Shown here: piece after piece, positions 1 to 8,991 of the stretch
How positions within the stretch are numbered: position 1 is the first letter of the stretch
How the letters are laid out: each line of letters begins with the position of its first letter
Origin: Haladaptatus sp. R4
GTDB lineage: Archaea > Halobacteriota > Halobacteria > Halobacteriales > Haladaptataceae
Reading direction: 5' to 3'
Assembly (NCBI RefSeq): GCF_001625445.1
Contig: NZ_LWHG01000031.1
Location: 171,803 to 235,802, forward strand
Length of the DNA: 64,000 bases
Translations under genes and position numbers: made by a program
Notes under the pieces: model-generated
Databases searched by the model: none
Seen by the model: the letters and a program-made list of their open reading frames with translations, nothing else
What the model was told of the DNA's origin: nothing

Positions 1-90
1 CGTGGGCGATGAGCATCGGTCGAAATTGGGTCGGACGGAATAAAAGCGTGTGCCGACCCGCCGCCTTCTGCCGACGAGTCCTCGCTGGAC

Positions 91-561
91 TCACTCCGTC
101 TCGACGTCTGGGCCGATGGTGATGACGTTCGTGCCGAACGGTTCCATCGGTTTCTCGAACGTCGCGGTCAGTTCGTCGTTCGGGAAGATTCCGAGGATAC
201 GGGCCGCCTTCCGCCCGACGTTTCGGATACTGTGCGGTTCCTCGGCCGGAACGACCGCGATTTCTCCGGTCGAGAGTTCTATCGTTTCGTCGCCCACCGT
301 CGCCTCGACGGTTCCGGCTGTGACGTGCAACAACTCCTCGTTGCTGTCGCGGTGTGTCGGCAGATAGTTGCCGGGTTCGAGTTCGATGCAGACGAGCATG
401 ATGTCCTCGCCCGCCACCTCGCTCGCTTGTGGGGTCCCCGGCGACAGCGGGAAATAGCCCCGCAGTCGGGCGTGGTCGTCCCCCTCTTGCCACACGTCCG
501 TCCCCTCGAACTGATAGAGCGGAATCGATCGTAAGCTCTCGTCTCGTGATTGGACTGCCAT
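91..561 (-). CDS. Single-domain cupin protein
   Basis: A 156-residue cytoplasmic protein with one cupin beta-barrel. The conserved core includes LPTHRDSNEE (H70) and a second motif VVPAEEPHSIRN, so a metal site built from two His and one Glu is likely, although the second His of the usual HxH is Asp here (HRD). I chose the ATG at 559-561 because the 22 residues encoded upstream are low-complexity and unlike the family. The substrate is unknown. Proteins of this kind include small-molecule isomerases, dioxygenases and sensors. It stands alone, divergent from the small zinc-finger gene at 762. Confidence 0.8.
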   Translation of the reverse strand: MAVQSRDESLRSIPLYQFEGTDVWQEGDDHARLRGYFPLSPGTPQASEVAGEDIMLVCIELEPGNYLPTHRDSNEELLHVTAGTVEATVGDETIELSTGEIAVVPAEEPHSIRNVGRKAARILGIFPNDELTATFEKPMEPFGTNVITIGPDVETE

Positions 562-761
562 GGTTCCTCCAGTTGCTTCTCGCGGTGGGTCGCGTGGACC
601 GAAGAGATCCCCTCCGTTGCTCCCCAAGTGACGCTAGGCCGATCCGGACCATCACCCTTTCGTGGGGCAGTTTTCCGACAGTAGGACGTGGCTACCGCCC
701 AGTTCCCCAATCCGTACGAACCGCATACTCTTGCGCGACACCGTCGTGGTCCCGACGAGCG

Positions 762-1040
762 ATGACTCCCGAGACGCCAGCACCCAACGAGTCCGCATCG
801 GACGCTTCAGCCTGTTCGCGCTGCCGAGACGACGCAGTTCTCCGCGTCGTCCGCACCGAAATCGAAGGGCGTTCCGCCCCCGTCCGAACGTCGTCCTCCG
901 ACGCCGCCGACTCCGCGACCGTCTGTCGGGACTGCTTCGCCCGCCTCCGCGCCGACCCGAACGCGTCGTTCAACACCCTGTTCGAAACCGGGGACGCACC
1001 CGACCGCACGCGGCATTTCATCAAAATCGAACGGTTGTAG
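762..1040 (+). CDS. Small CxxC-CxxC zinc-binding protein, unknown function
   Basis: A 92-residue acidic protein with two CxxC pairs, CSRC near residue 20 and CRDC near residue 55, separated by a Ser/Asp-rich loop. This is the pattern of a small zinc ribbon. The C-terminal part (FETGDAPDRTRHFIKIERL) is conserved-looking and non-repetitive. The ATG at 762 is chosen because the upstream in-frame sequence reads through the divergent intergenic region. No domain name is recognised. It could be a nucleic-acid or protein adaptor, but that is inference only. Confidence 0.65.
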   Translation: MTPETPAPNESASDASACSRCRDDAVLRVVRTEIEGRSAPVRTSSSDAADSATVCRDCFARLRADPNASFNTLFETGDAPDRTRHFIKIERL

Positions 1041-1061
1041 TCGAGAATCGGAGTTCCGTTT

Positions 1062-1370
1062 TCAGTACTCCGGCGGCACGTACAGGTTGACGGTTTCCAG
1101 CGGTTCCTCCCCGGTGTTCGTGATCTCGTGCGTCTCCCTTGGCTCGATACAGACGAGGGCGCCCGCCGACAGGCCGACCGTCTCGCCCGCCACGACTGCC
1201 TTCCCCCGTCCCGAAATCACGAACAGCCACTGTTCGTTCCCCTCGTGGCGATTCTCGGGTCCGCCCGTCGATTGTCCGGTCGACAACACCATCGAGGCGG
1301 CCTGCGCCCGTTCGGTTTCCAGCAACACGTCGAACCAATTCGCCGCGTCCGCGGTCGTCGTTCGCTTCAT
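1062..1370 (-). CDS. Small cupin protein
   Basis: A 102-residue cupin starting MKRTTTADAANWF. The core has RHEGNEQWLFVISGRG followed by a second motif IEPRETHEITNTG, giving two His and a Glu as likely metal ligands. It consists of little more than the cupin barrel. The ATG at 1368-1370 is preferred because about 50 in-frame codons upstream are basic and low-complexity. Substrate unknown. It is convergent with the zinc-ribbon gene that ends at 1040. Confidence 0.8.
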   Translation of the reverse strand: MKRTTTADAANWFDVLLETERAQAASMVLSTGQSTGGPENRHEGNEQWLFVISGRGKAVVAGETVGLSAGALVCIEPRETHEITNTGEEPLETVNLYVPPEY

Positions 1371-1517
1371 ACGCCCCGTTCGTTCCGCGTCGGAAGAAAC
1401 GTTCGGGCGAAATCGGTCGGACGGAATCGGGTGGGATCGGGCGGGAATGGTCGGTCTCCCCCGCTCGATCCCATTGCCGCGGATTCGTTTATCCCCGTCC
1501 GGCGCGTCCTTTTCGGT

Positions 1518-1910
1518 ATGCCACAACGAAAGTTCGCACGGGAGACGGCGGGCGGCGGATTGCTATCGGTGCTCTATCGACTGCGACGCGGGGATGCGGT
1601 CACGGTCGGAACCGACACCGGAACGCTCCGGGACCCGCGCGAGTTCACGGTCGAACGGGTCGCCGAGGAGCGCACGGCGCGGGACGGCGAAATCTACTAC
1701 CGGGTCCACCTACGCGGCCCCCGGGACGGCCACTACGTGTTGATGCCGGAGAAACCGCAGGGAAAGGGCGCACACGTGCCGCCGGAGTTGTTCTACCAGC
1801 ATCCGACCGACCGCGACAGGTGGGACGAACCGGAGGAGGAAACCGAGGGAAGCGTCGTCTTCCTTCGACTTTCCGCGGGAGAACCAGCGGCGGCGAATCG
1901 GTCAGACTGA
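1518..1910 (+). CDS. Conserved haloarchaeal hypothetical protein
   Basis: A 130-residue soluble acidic protein beginning MPQRKFARETAGGG. It has a basic N-terminus, a beta-rich middle (TVGTDTGTLRDPREFTVERV, then a YYRVHLRG segment) and an acidic C-terminus. There is no signal peptide or membrane segment, and I recognise no domain. It overlaps the 3' end of the convergent beta-helix gene by 9 nt, so the two share a terminator region. Codon use is typical of its neighbours. Confidence 0.75.
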   Translation: MPQRKFARETAGGGLLSVLYRLRRGDAVTVGTDTGTLRDPREFTVERVAEERTARDGEIYYRVHLRGPRDGHYVLMPEKPQGKGAHVPPELFYQHPTDRDRWDEPEEETEGSVVFLRLSAGEPAAANRSD

Positions 1911-3581
1911 CTCCACGAACAGGTCGAGTTTCGAGTTCGGCGCGTTCGTGGTGAGTCGCACGCCGTCGAAATCGCCGTTTTTCGCCGTCCGATACTCCAC
2001 GCCACGAATACCGCCACCGACGCGCCCGAACGTGAGTTTCGGACGCTGTGCGTAGGGTTTCTCGAATTTCACCGTTGCGTGTCCCAATTCGTCGACGGCC
2101 ACGCCGCGATGAACGTCGAACGCTGGCGTGTTGTTCCGGACGCGCGACGTCGGGCTAGAGACGTGCCACGGTCCCCGCACGTCGGACCAGTTGCCGTCGT
2201 AGCAGTTGTCCGCCCCGTCGCCTTCCACGATTGCCGGTCCGCCGCTCCGGTAGATGCGGTTTCGCCGGACGAGATTTCCCTCGCTCCGGACTAACATCCC
2301 GGCTTCGTGGCCCTTTCCGGCCGCGTAGTTTCGGATTCGGTTGTTCAGGAGTTCGTGATTCGTCTCGCCACCGGCGGCGACGAGTCCGATGCGGTCGAGA
2401 TCACTGAGACGGTTTCCTTCGACCGTGACGAACCGGGCGTCGGCGAGCATGATCCCCGTCCGCCCGGTCCCCGAAATCGTGTTTCGGGACACGATGCCGT
2501 CCTCCGCGCCGTCGATCCTGATGCCGTCGCTCGCGACGTTTCGAATCCGATTTCGCGCGACGACGAAATCGGTGATGCCGTCGGTAACGTTGATTCCCCG
2601 CCCGCCGTAGCCGTAGAGGTCGTTGTCGACGGCGGTGATGTGGTTCGCGTGGGCGATATCGAGCGAAATACCCGAGTAGTCGTCCCGTTTCTCCTGTGCG
2701 CTGACGTTGTCGGCGATTCGAACGGCGTGAGTCGTCCCGTCGAAGCCGAGGTGAAAGAACGACTTGTGGTGTCCGAAGCCGAGGTTGTTCGCGATGAGGA
2801 CGTAGCCGCCGTTACCCTGCGTTTTATCGCCGCCGAGACCGATCAGACTGCCCTCTCGGTTGTTCCCCAGCACGTTGCCGACGACGGCGATGTGTTTCCC
2901 TTGTCGATGGCGTCCCCGTCGCCAGATGTCACAGGAGATAGAGCGGTCGAGTCCGTTCGTGACGGTATTTCCGGAGACGACGACGCGCGTGCCGCCGACC
3001 TGGATTCCCCTGTCGCCGATGTCCTCGATGCGATTGCCGAGGATGCGAACGTTCCGACTCTCCCGTTCGGCGCTGATGCCGCTCCCGCCCGTGCTGTGTT
3101 CGTGGTAAGGATGCGTTCGCGTCACGTAGTTTCCCGAAATCGTGACGTTCTCGGCGTCACGGACGATGATGCCGTGACAGAGCTTCGTGAAGATGTTCTG
3201 CTCCTCGGGGTTGCCGTCGAAGCCGATGCCGCGAATCGTGACGTTCTCGCAGTGGCGATGATGGCCGATACGGAACCCACCGACGTTGGCGTCCGCCGCC
3301 GGTTTGATGAGCGTCCGGACGCCGGGACCGACGACGGTGACGTCGTCCACGTCGATGTCGAGCCACCCCGTCGTTCGATAGGGTGCGTTCTCCCCCGTGA
3401 TGAGGACCGTCTCGCCGGGCGAGAGGTTCCTGAACGTGGCTTCCAACTCCGCCGTCGAGGTGACGATGGAATCAGCGACCCCGAGTTCGTTCGCACGGCC
3501 GCCGCTCGCCCCCCATCCTGCGAGTGCGAACGCCAACCCAGCAGTTCCCCCTAGTACCCGCCGCCGTGGAATTTCGGGCAT
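1902..3581 (-). CDS. Tat-exported right-handed beta-helix (NosD/pectate-lyase-like) protein
   Basis: A 559-residue exported protein. The N-terminus MPEIPRRRVLGGTAGLAFAL is a Tat signal with a hydrophobic h-region. Residues about 90-470 are a run of parallel beta-helix repeats with the N-R-I / G-N-x-V ladder seen in sequences such as NVRILGNRIEDIGDRGIQV and FVTVEGNRLSDLDRIGLV. This is the PbH1/NosD-like fold of polysaccharide lyases and hydrolases. The C-terminal 60 residues form a separate beta-rich module. I chose the ATG at 3579-3581, which puts the RRR six residues from the start. It probably acts on or binds extracellular polysaccharide. The substrate cannot be read from sequence, and I see no clear catalytic triad. 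Confidence 0.85.
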   Translation of the reverse strand: MPEIPRRRVLGGTAGLAFALAGWGASGGRANELGVADSIVTSTAELEATFRNLSPGETVLITGENAPYRTTGWLDIDVDDVTVVGPGVRTLIKPAADANVGGFRIGHHRHCENVTIRGIGFDGNPEEQNIFTKLCHGIIVRDAENVTISGNYVTRTHPYHEHSTGGSGISAERESRNVRILGNRIEDIGDRGIQVGGTRVVVSGNTVTNGLDRSISCDIWRRGRHRQGKHIAVVGNVLGNNREGSLIGLGGDKTQGNGGYVLIANNLGFGHHKSFFHLGFDGTTHAVRIADNVSAQEKRDDYSGISLDIAHANHITAVDNDLYGYGGRGINVTDGITDFVVARNRIRNVASDGIRIDGAEDGIVSRNTISGTGRTGIMLADARFVTVEGNRLSDLDRIGLVAAGGETNHELLNNRIRNYAAGKGHEAGMLVRSEGNLVRRNRIYRSGGPAIVEGDGADNCYDGNWSDVRGPWHVSSPTSRVRNNTPAFDVHRGVAVDELGHATVKFEKPYAQRPKLTFGRVGGGIRGVEYRTAKNGDFDGVRLTTNAPNSKLDLFVESV

Positions 3582-3981
3582 TCTCCGTGAGATGCACGAC
3601 GCGAACCACCCACTGATTTGTGGCCGAAATTTCACGTTTCGACGGTGACCGGGCGGCGGTGTGCGGGCAGTTTCGTCGGGGAGTAGACATCGGTTGTCTC
3701 GGTTCAGGGTTCGAGATACTCCGGTTCAGGGTTTCAGCCACCTCGATTCAGGCTCAACCTCCTCCGTTTCAGGCCGTGGAGTGCCCCGTTTCAGGCTCCG
3801 GAACATCCCTCCACAGGTGGCGAATAACAAACTCGTATTCCGCCGTTTCGCCTCGTGAGATGGTTCCTGCCGAACGTTCAACGACGAGCTACAACGCGGC
3901 GACATGCACGCCTCCGAGAAACGGACGAGCGAACGAATCCGAGAACGAATTCCAACGCGATTTTCGCACGAGGGGAGTGCT
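3582..3981. other. Intergenic region with degenerate 22-bp repeats
   Basis: A 400-bp divergent region between two Tat-exported proteins (beta-helix and deacetylase). The short reading frames here look like chance frames. Its middle contains five head-to-tail copies of a degenerate 22-bp unit (listed separately). An SD-like AGGGGAG at 3971-3977 precedes the GTG start of the deacetylase. Confidence 0.6.
3701..3809. repeat. Five degenerate 22-bp tandem repeats (core G-T/A-TTCAGG)
   Basis: The hexamer TTCAGG recurs at 3703, 3725, 3747, 3768 and 3790, a spacing of 22, 22, 21 and 22 bp. Each unit begins GGTTCAGG, GATTCAGG or GTTTCAGG and ends in a pyrimidine-rich CC or TC. The rest of each unit has diverged. 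No reading frame runs cleanly through it, and 22 bp is about two helical turns. The units are too short and spacer-free to be a CRISPR. Confidence 0.75.
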
Positions 3982-5174
3982 GTGACCGGCACACCGACAC
4001 CCACTCGACGCGGGTTCTGTGCGTCCGTTGGCGCGGTTAGTCTCTCCCTCCTGAGTTCCCCCGTTACCGCCCGCTCGACGGACGGGCCGGACGGGCGGGT
4101 CGTGTTCATCTACGACGATTCGCCGGAGGAAGATTACACCGAAACGTTCCCCGTGCATCGGGACGAGGGCGTTCCGGGCTGTATCGCGGCAGTTTCCGAC
4201 CGCATCGGGCATTCGTCGTGGCTCTCTCCGAAGCAGTTGCAGGAGATGGAGGGTGACGGCTGGGAGATCATGTCCCACTCGGTTCGGCATCGAGCGCTGG
4301 GAGCGATCGCTGTCACGCGGGACATCGAACCGGGAGATACGAAGGTGTACGTCGAGTCGAACTTCCACGACCGGGTTCCCGGCGACGAAATCGTCGTGGA
4401 GGACGGCAATCGGTCGGCGACGTTCAGCGTCGCCGACGGTGGTGAGGATTCCTCGGGGGAGTACCTCGTGAGCGAGAAACCGCTCCGGACCGGATTTACG
4501 GCGGCCGACGGCGTCACCGAACGCTACACCGACGAGCGGATCCGCCGTTCGCTCGCGGATTCGAAGCGGACGCTGGAGGGATTCGGCGTGGATATCTCGG
4601 CCATCGTGCTCCCGTTCGGACGGACGCAGGGACGGGTGCAGGAACTGATCCCGGAGTACTACGACGTGCTCGCCAACCAGCATCACGGCGGGTTCAATCC
4701 GCGGAAATCGCTCGATCCGTATCACCTCGGTCGAACGGTGTTCCGCGGCGACGACCTGTCGACGTCGGAAATCGGGAGCTTTCTCGACAAGGTTCGGAGC
4801 GAGAGCGCACTCGGAATATTCGTCGGCCACAGTCGGGAGGAGACGCTCACGCCCGCTCGCGTTCGGGAGACGATTCGCATGTCGAAGGATCGGAACCTCG
4901 AAATCACCACCCTCCGCGACGCTCTCTCCGATTTCGGTGTGTCCACGGGAAGTCCGACCACGACGACCCAGTCCACGGCGACGCAAACGACGACGGATAC
5001 CGCGTCACGCTCGTCGGCAACTGGTGGTCGGAGACGACGCCGGACACGACGTCCGATGCGGGCGGAACGGACGGCGACGGCGATGGCTCGCCGTCGATGG
5101 AACAACTCGGTGCGGTGTCCGTACTCGGAGCGCTCGGTGCCGGTATCCTCACCTACACCCGCCGGAACGAGTGA
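3982..5174 (+). CDS. Tat-exported NodB-type polysaccharide deacetylase (frameshifted near 5027)
   Basis: Restored length is 397 residues, close to the 403-residue paralogue at 62071-63282. The Tat signal is TPTRRGFCASVGAVSLSLL. The catalytic domain has VVFIYDDSPEED and the metal-binding pair in MSHSVRHRALG, and about 60 extra residues (DIEPGDTKVYV onward) are inserted after that motif. A Thr/Ser-rich linker follows. The frame then breaks: the expected C-terminal membrane anchor (LGAVSVLGALGAGILTYTRR, stop at 5172-5174) lies one base back. Adding one G in GGTGG/TCGG at about 5027 joins the frames. The GTG at 3982 after an AGGGGAG is preferred; an ATG at 3904 is in frame. Likely membrane-anchored on the outer face, acting on N-acetylated glycans. 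Confidence 0.75.
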
Positions 5175-5382
5175 GCATCGTCCCTCGACGTTCTGGAGTC
5201 GATACCGACAACTCCCTGTTTTCGACCCTATTTCGAGTCGGCCGGATCGACCACGAATCTCCGTTTCAGCCCCTGAGAACTTCACGAGCGCGAACAGTAG
5301 GGCCTCAATTCTTTTACAGGGGACGGGAGTAATCTTCTCCGTATCGTGCGATAGAACACAGCGGGTAACTCAGAAGGTAACC

Positions 5383-5628
5383 ATGTCCACACAACGCCAT
5401 CCCACTCACGGCGCGGCGAGCACGCGTCCGAACGACGAACGCTACGCGGTGGTCGTCATCACGAAAGCCGAAGGGATGGAGGTAGTCCTGCACGGGCTTC
5501 AACGGCGACGGGCGGAACGAATCGCGGCCCGGAAGAACCGAAACCGTGACGCGATGACGAACGTCCAACCTGTGCGGGAGGACGAACTCGAAGAGCGTAG
5601 CGCCCAACTGAAACACCCCGACGACTGA
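5383..5628 (+). CDS. Small charged hypothetical protein
   Basis: An 81-residue hydrophilic protein from the ATG at 5383 (MSTQRHPTHGAASTRPNDER). The centre (YAVVVITKAEGMEVVLHGLQ) could form a strand-helix pair. The rest is rich in Arg, Glu and Asn. No domain is recognised. The frame stays open upstream only because the frameshifted deacetylase frame happens to run into it, so the two should be kept separate. The intergenic region 5175-5382 is AT-richer and could hold its promoter. Confidence 0.6.
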   Translation: MSTQRHPTHGAASTRPNDERYAVVVITKAEGMEVVLHGLQRRRAERIAARKNRNRDAMTNVQPVREDELEERSAQLKHPDD

Positions 5629-5764
5629 TCGCTGCGATACATATCACGACGGCACTCCACGGTCCGTCGTATTTTTTCAACGAACTCCCGTCTCCGAGGT
5701 TACCCTACCGGCCAACCTCGCTCCCGTCAACATCGCTTTATCCGTCCCCCGTGTCGGAACGGAC

Positions 5765-6688
5765 GTGAGAAACTCCCGTTTCGTCGCCGCGCTGTTCGCC
5801 TACGTCGCGTTGGCGTGGGGCGGTTCCTACGTCGCCATCTCCGTCGGCTTGCACAACCTCCCGCCGGTGTTCTTCGCCGCGAGTCGCCTCGACATCGCGT
5901 CGGTCATCCTCCTTCCGGCCGTCGTCTACCGATACGACGACTGGCGGCCGAAACTGACGGGTGACTGGCTGACCATCGGTGCCGCCGGGTTGTTCGTCGC
6001 CGCCGGAGCGAACGCCTTCCTCTTCCTCGGCCAGCAATCGACCCCCGGTCCCGTCGCCGCCGTGATATTCGCGCTCAACCCGATACTGGCGTCGCTGTTC
6101 GCGTGGCTGCTGTTGCCGAGCGAGCGGTTGTCCGTCGTCTCGGTGTTCGGCATCGTCCTCGGTATCGTCGGCGTTGCGGTCGTCGCGGAACCGAGCCCCG
6201 ACATGCTCCTCTCGGCGGCGGGACTCGGTCCGTGGATCGTCCTCTGCGGTGCGGCCAGTCTCGGTTCCGGAACCGTCCTCACGCGTCGATTCGAGACGAC
6301 GCTTCCGACGCTCGTGACCACCAGTTGGGGCCTCCTGTTCGGCGGTCTCTTCCTCCACCTCGTGAGCGTGGGTCTCGGCGAGCACGTCTCGACGGGGTGG
6401 AGTTCGACGCTCCTGCTCTCGGTCCTCTATCTGGGGCTGATCGCCACCGCCGGGGCGTATTCGGCGTACTTCGAACTCATCGATCGCATCGGTGCGGTTC
6501 GAACCGCGCTCGTCTCCTACGTGGTTCCCGTCGTCACCGCCATCGCGAGTTGGGTGATCGTCGGCGAGACCATCACCGTCCACACCGTCGTCGGGTTCGT
6601 CGTCATCGCGGTCGGGTTCGCGTTGACGGAACGGCGGACGCTCATCGCCGGGCTTCGTCGAAGTCGTTGGATCGGAACGGACGCATGA
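5765..6688 (+). CDS. EamA-family (DMT superfamily) transporter
   Basis: A 307-residue integral membrane protein with about ten transmembrane helices arranged as two EamA repeats (roughly residues 5-140 and 150-290). The first repeat starts FAYVALAWGGSYVAISVGL, and the end of repeat two (SWVIVGETITVHTVVGFVVI) carries the usual GE motif. The family exports or imports small metabolites such as amino acids or nucleotides, and substrate cannot be told from sequence. The start is the GTG at 5765. The gene is monocistronic. Confidence 0.88.
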   Translation: MRNSRFVAALFAYVALAWGGSYVAISVGLHNLPPVFFAASRLDIASVILLPAVVYRYDDWRPKLTGDWLTIGAAGLFVAAGANAFLFLGQQSTPGPVAAVIFALNPILASLFAWLLLPSERLSVVSVFGIVLGIVGVAVVAEPSPDMLLSAAGLGPWIVLCGAASLGSGTVLTRRFETTLPTLVTTSWGLLFGGLFLHLVSVGLGEHVSTGWSSTLLLSVLYLGLIATAGAYSAYFELIDRIGAVRTALVSYVVPVVTAIASWVIVGETITVHTVVGFVVIAVGFALTERRTLIAGLRRSRWIGTDA

Positions 6689-6750
6689 GCGGGACGGAAT
6701 GAGGTGGTAGAGAAAGAAATTAGTTGATTTGTTGAGAACATTCGGCAAAC

Positions 6751-7157
6751 ATGGTCCGCACGGTTTCCGACTGGTTCCCCGACCGCTCGCCGACGTGGGG
6801 GGAAATAACGATAGTACTGTTCTCCAGTTTCGGAACGGTGACGAGCCTCTTTGACCTCGGTACGATTTCGTGGTGGTGGGTCGCCGTCGGATTCGTCCTG
6901 ACCGGGACCGCCGTCGGTCCGCGGGAACCACGACGGCAGGAAAGCGGTTCGGACAGTGGTTCCGGGACATTGGCGTCACCGGGAGAACGTCTGCGATCAT
7001 CCTCTTTGCCGTCGTCGTCTGGGGAACGATGTTTACCGTCGATATTCCGGTTGTCGCGGTCGAGAGCTTCGTTGCCGGGATCTGGGTCGCGCTTATCCTC
7101 TATCTTCTCGCGTACATCGTGAAGACCCGTGAAATCGGCGGCTGGCGAGCGAGGTAA
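6751..7157 (+). CDS. Small four-helix membrane protein (frameshifted near 6917)
   Basis: From the ATG at 6751 the first frame gives two membrane helices (ITIVLFSSFGTVTSLFDLG and SWWWVAVGFVLTGTAVG). The following frame gives GKRFGQWFRDIGVTG and two more helices ending IVKTREIGGWRAR at 7157. Adding one G in TCGG/TCC at about 6917 joins them into a 135-residue protein. Both halves show normal hydrophobic pattern and codon use, so this is one gene. Function unknown. Confidence 0.6.
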
Positions 7158-7274
7158 GGTGAGGACTGTTTCCGAAAATTCCCTCGAAATCGAGACCAGT
7201 ATCGTCCTCATGTCCGTCGTCAACCGCTCGAATCAGCTCACGGACGAGTGATACGGAGACAACGGTCGAATGTC

Positions 7275-8294
7275 CTAGTCCTCTTCCAGTGCCAACGCTT
7301 TGAAGAACCGTTCTGACACGATGTCGAACAGTCGTTCGTTGATGGCGGGCGAGTCCATGTCGCTGTCGGCGAAGATGCCGAGCGAGACCTGTCCCCCGGC
7401 GCGGTCCTGATGCCCCCCGGCGGTACCGAAGTCGGCGAAGGCTCCGTTGAGGACCGCGCCGATGTCGATGCGGGGGTCGAACGACCGACCGCTGAGCCAG
7501 AGGTCGCCGTTGACTATGCCGATGACGAGCACGGTTCGGACGCCTTCGAGTCGAAGGAGGTAGTCCGCGGCCTGCGGAAGCGCGCCGCTGTCGGGGGTTT
7601 GCCCGATGCTGGAGACGAGGACGGACCCGCGCAGAGTGCGGTGGTGAATCGCCCGCCCCACCGCGTCCAGCGTCTCGGGCGTGAGCGACGACCCGTACAC
7701 CTCCTCGATGAGGTCGATGTCGGCGTGCGGGAAGAGGTCGAGCGCCGCCCGGTAGTCGAGTTCGGTCGGGTAGCGGATGTCGTCCAGTCGTTCGCGGTGG
7801 ATGGCGAACAATAGCGCCGAGGCGACCAAGCGAGGTGGCTTCCCGTTCAACTTGGTCACGTACTCCGCGAGTATCGCCGCCGTCGAGCCGTACTCGGGGC
7901 GCGCGTCCACGAACGACGCCTCCGTCTCGGCGATCGATTCCACGTTGTCGATGACGACGTCGGCGGAGACGGTCGACGGCATTTCCACCTTCGTCCCCGA
8001 AATCGAGTGGTCAACGAACGCGACGAGGTCGTACTCCTCGAAGGCGGTGTCGTCGATCTCGTTCAGTTCGATGTCGAAGATGCTGATGAACGACCGGATC
8101 TCCTGGTGCGTGATGTGCCCCTGATAGAAGATGTCCGTGTCGTGCACGCCGTTTTGTGTTGCGATCCATTCGAGCGCGTAGGCACTCGCCAGACAGTCCG
8201 GGTCCGGCTGGTGATGACAGACGATCGCGAGCGACTCCGTCTCCTCTAAGGTGGTTGCCAGTTCTTCGGGTTCGCCGACAGCTATCTCTCCCAT
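7275..8294 (-). CDS. DHH/DHHA1-family phosphoesterase
   Basis: A 339-residue cytoplasmic protein. The N-terminal DHH domain has the DxD metal motif in CHHQPDPDCLASAYAL and a second metal motif in LVAFVDHSISG. The C-terminal DHHA1 domain carries GGHQDRAGGQ. This layout is that of nanoRNase/pAp phosphatases (NrnA-like) and related archaeal 3'-5' exonucleases that degrade oligoribonucleotides or cyclic-dinucleotide products. The exact substrate is not determined. ATG at 8292-8294. It is followed on the same strand by no coupled gene. Confidence 0.9.
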   Translation of the reverse strand: MGEIAVGEPEELATTLEETESLAIVCHHQPDPDCLASAYALEWIATQNGVHDTDIFYQGHITHQEIRSFISIFDIELNEIDDTAFEEYDLVAFVDHSISGTKVEMPSTVSADVVIDNVESIAETEASFVDARPEYGSTAAILAEYVTKLNGKPPRLVASALLFAIHRERLDDIRYPTELDYRAALDLFPHADIDLIEEVYGSSLTPETLDAVGRAIHHRTLRGSVLVSSIGQTPDSGALPQAADYLLRLEGVRTVLVIGIVNGDLWLSGRSFDPRIDIGAVLNGAFADFGTAGGHQDRAGGQVSLGIFADSDMDSPAINERLFDIVSERFFKALALEED

Positions 8295-8381
8295 TCTCCA
8301 TCCCCTGTAGCACTATGTGTCTGTCAAACAGGAAGCTACCGGTTGGTTTCGCCGTCGGTCGGAAAAATGGAAGTCGAACGG

Positions 8382-8831
8382 CTATTCGGTCATCTCTATC
8401 AGGTCGTCCGGCATCGGAACGACGCCGAGTTGCTGCATCATGCCGAGCATGTCCCAGTTGGCCCACGTCTGGGTGATTTCCCCGTCCTCGACGCGATGCA
8501 TGGCGAGACCACTGATCTCGAACGTCTGGCCCGTCGGTTCGTGACCCATGAAATCGCCCTCGTGGGTGCCGGTCTCGGTGCCGCGGAAGACGACCAAATC
8601 GCCTTCGCCGATCATCTCCTCGATGGTCACTTCGGCGTCCGGAAACGCCTCCCCGAACATTTGAATCATCTCCTTGAACTCCTCGGGACCCTGCGCACCC
8701 GACGGTGCGTCGGGGTCGTATCGGACGTAATCCTGCGCGAGCAGTTCGTCTGCGACCGCTTCGTCCCCCTCGTTCACGAATTCGTTGATGAGTCGATTGA
8801 CTACTTCCTTGTTTTCGTCTACGTGTTCCAT
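8382..8831 (-). CDS. SnoaL-like / ester cyclase family protein
   Basis: A 149-residue protein of the NTF2-like fold. The pattern NKEVVNRLINEFVNEGD at the start, the central AFPDAEVTIEEMIGEGDLVV, and FRGTETGTHEGDFMG followed by QTFEISGLAMHRVEDGEI are typical of the ester cyclase/SnoaL group, which is often annotated as polyketide cyclase although few members have known reactions. No signal peptide. It lies on the strand opposite the 8992 gene, and the two share a short divergent promoter region. Confidence 0.85.
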   Translation of the reverse strand: MEHVDENKEVVNRLINEFVNEGDEAVADELLAQDYVRYDPDAPSGAQGPEEFKEMIQMFGEAFPDAEVTIEEMIGEGDLVVFRGTETGTHEGDFMGHEPTGQTFEISGLAMHRVEDGEITQTWANWDMLGMMQQLGVVPMPDDLIEMTE

Positions 8832-8960
8832 ACTGTCCCCCAGACATCGTTACGCCGTCGGGGTACAAATTGTTGTCTGGGAGTCATCTCCGATCGATAC
8901 CGGATGCAGGATCGGATTCATCGGCTGTCGAGTTGAATACGATAATCGACTGGCAAACAC

Positions 8961-8967
8961 TTATTTA
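8961..8967 (+). promoter_or_regulatory. TATA-like element for the gene at 8992
   Basis: TTATTTA centred 28 nt before the ATG at 8992, the spacing expected for a leaderless haloarchaeal transcript that begins at or very near the start codon. It supports 8992 rather than an upstream in-frame start. Confidence 0.5.
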
Positions 8968-8991
8968 GCGACCGGTGTGCAACTATGTGTC

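Noticed and set aside
3701..3809. CRISPR array
   Set aside because: Repeats are 22 bp and directly adjacent with no spacers, only five copies, strongly diverged, and no cas gene is nearby.
5175..5382. Continuous coding from the first deacetylase to 5628
   Set aside because: Beyond the frame break the peptide is Arg-rich noise, while the true C-terminal membrane helix is found in the neighbouring frame with a stop at 5174.
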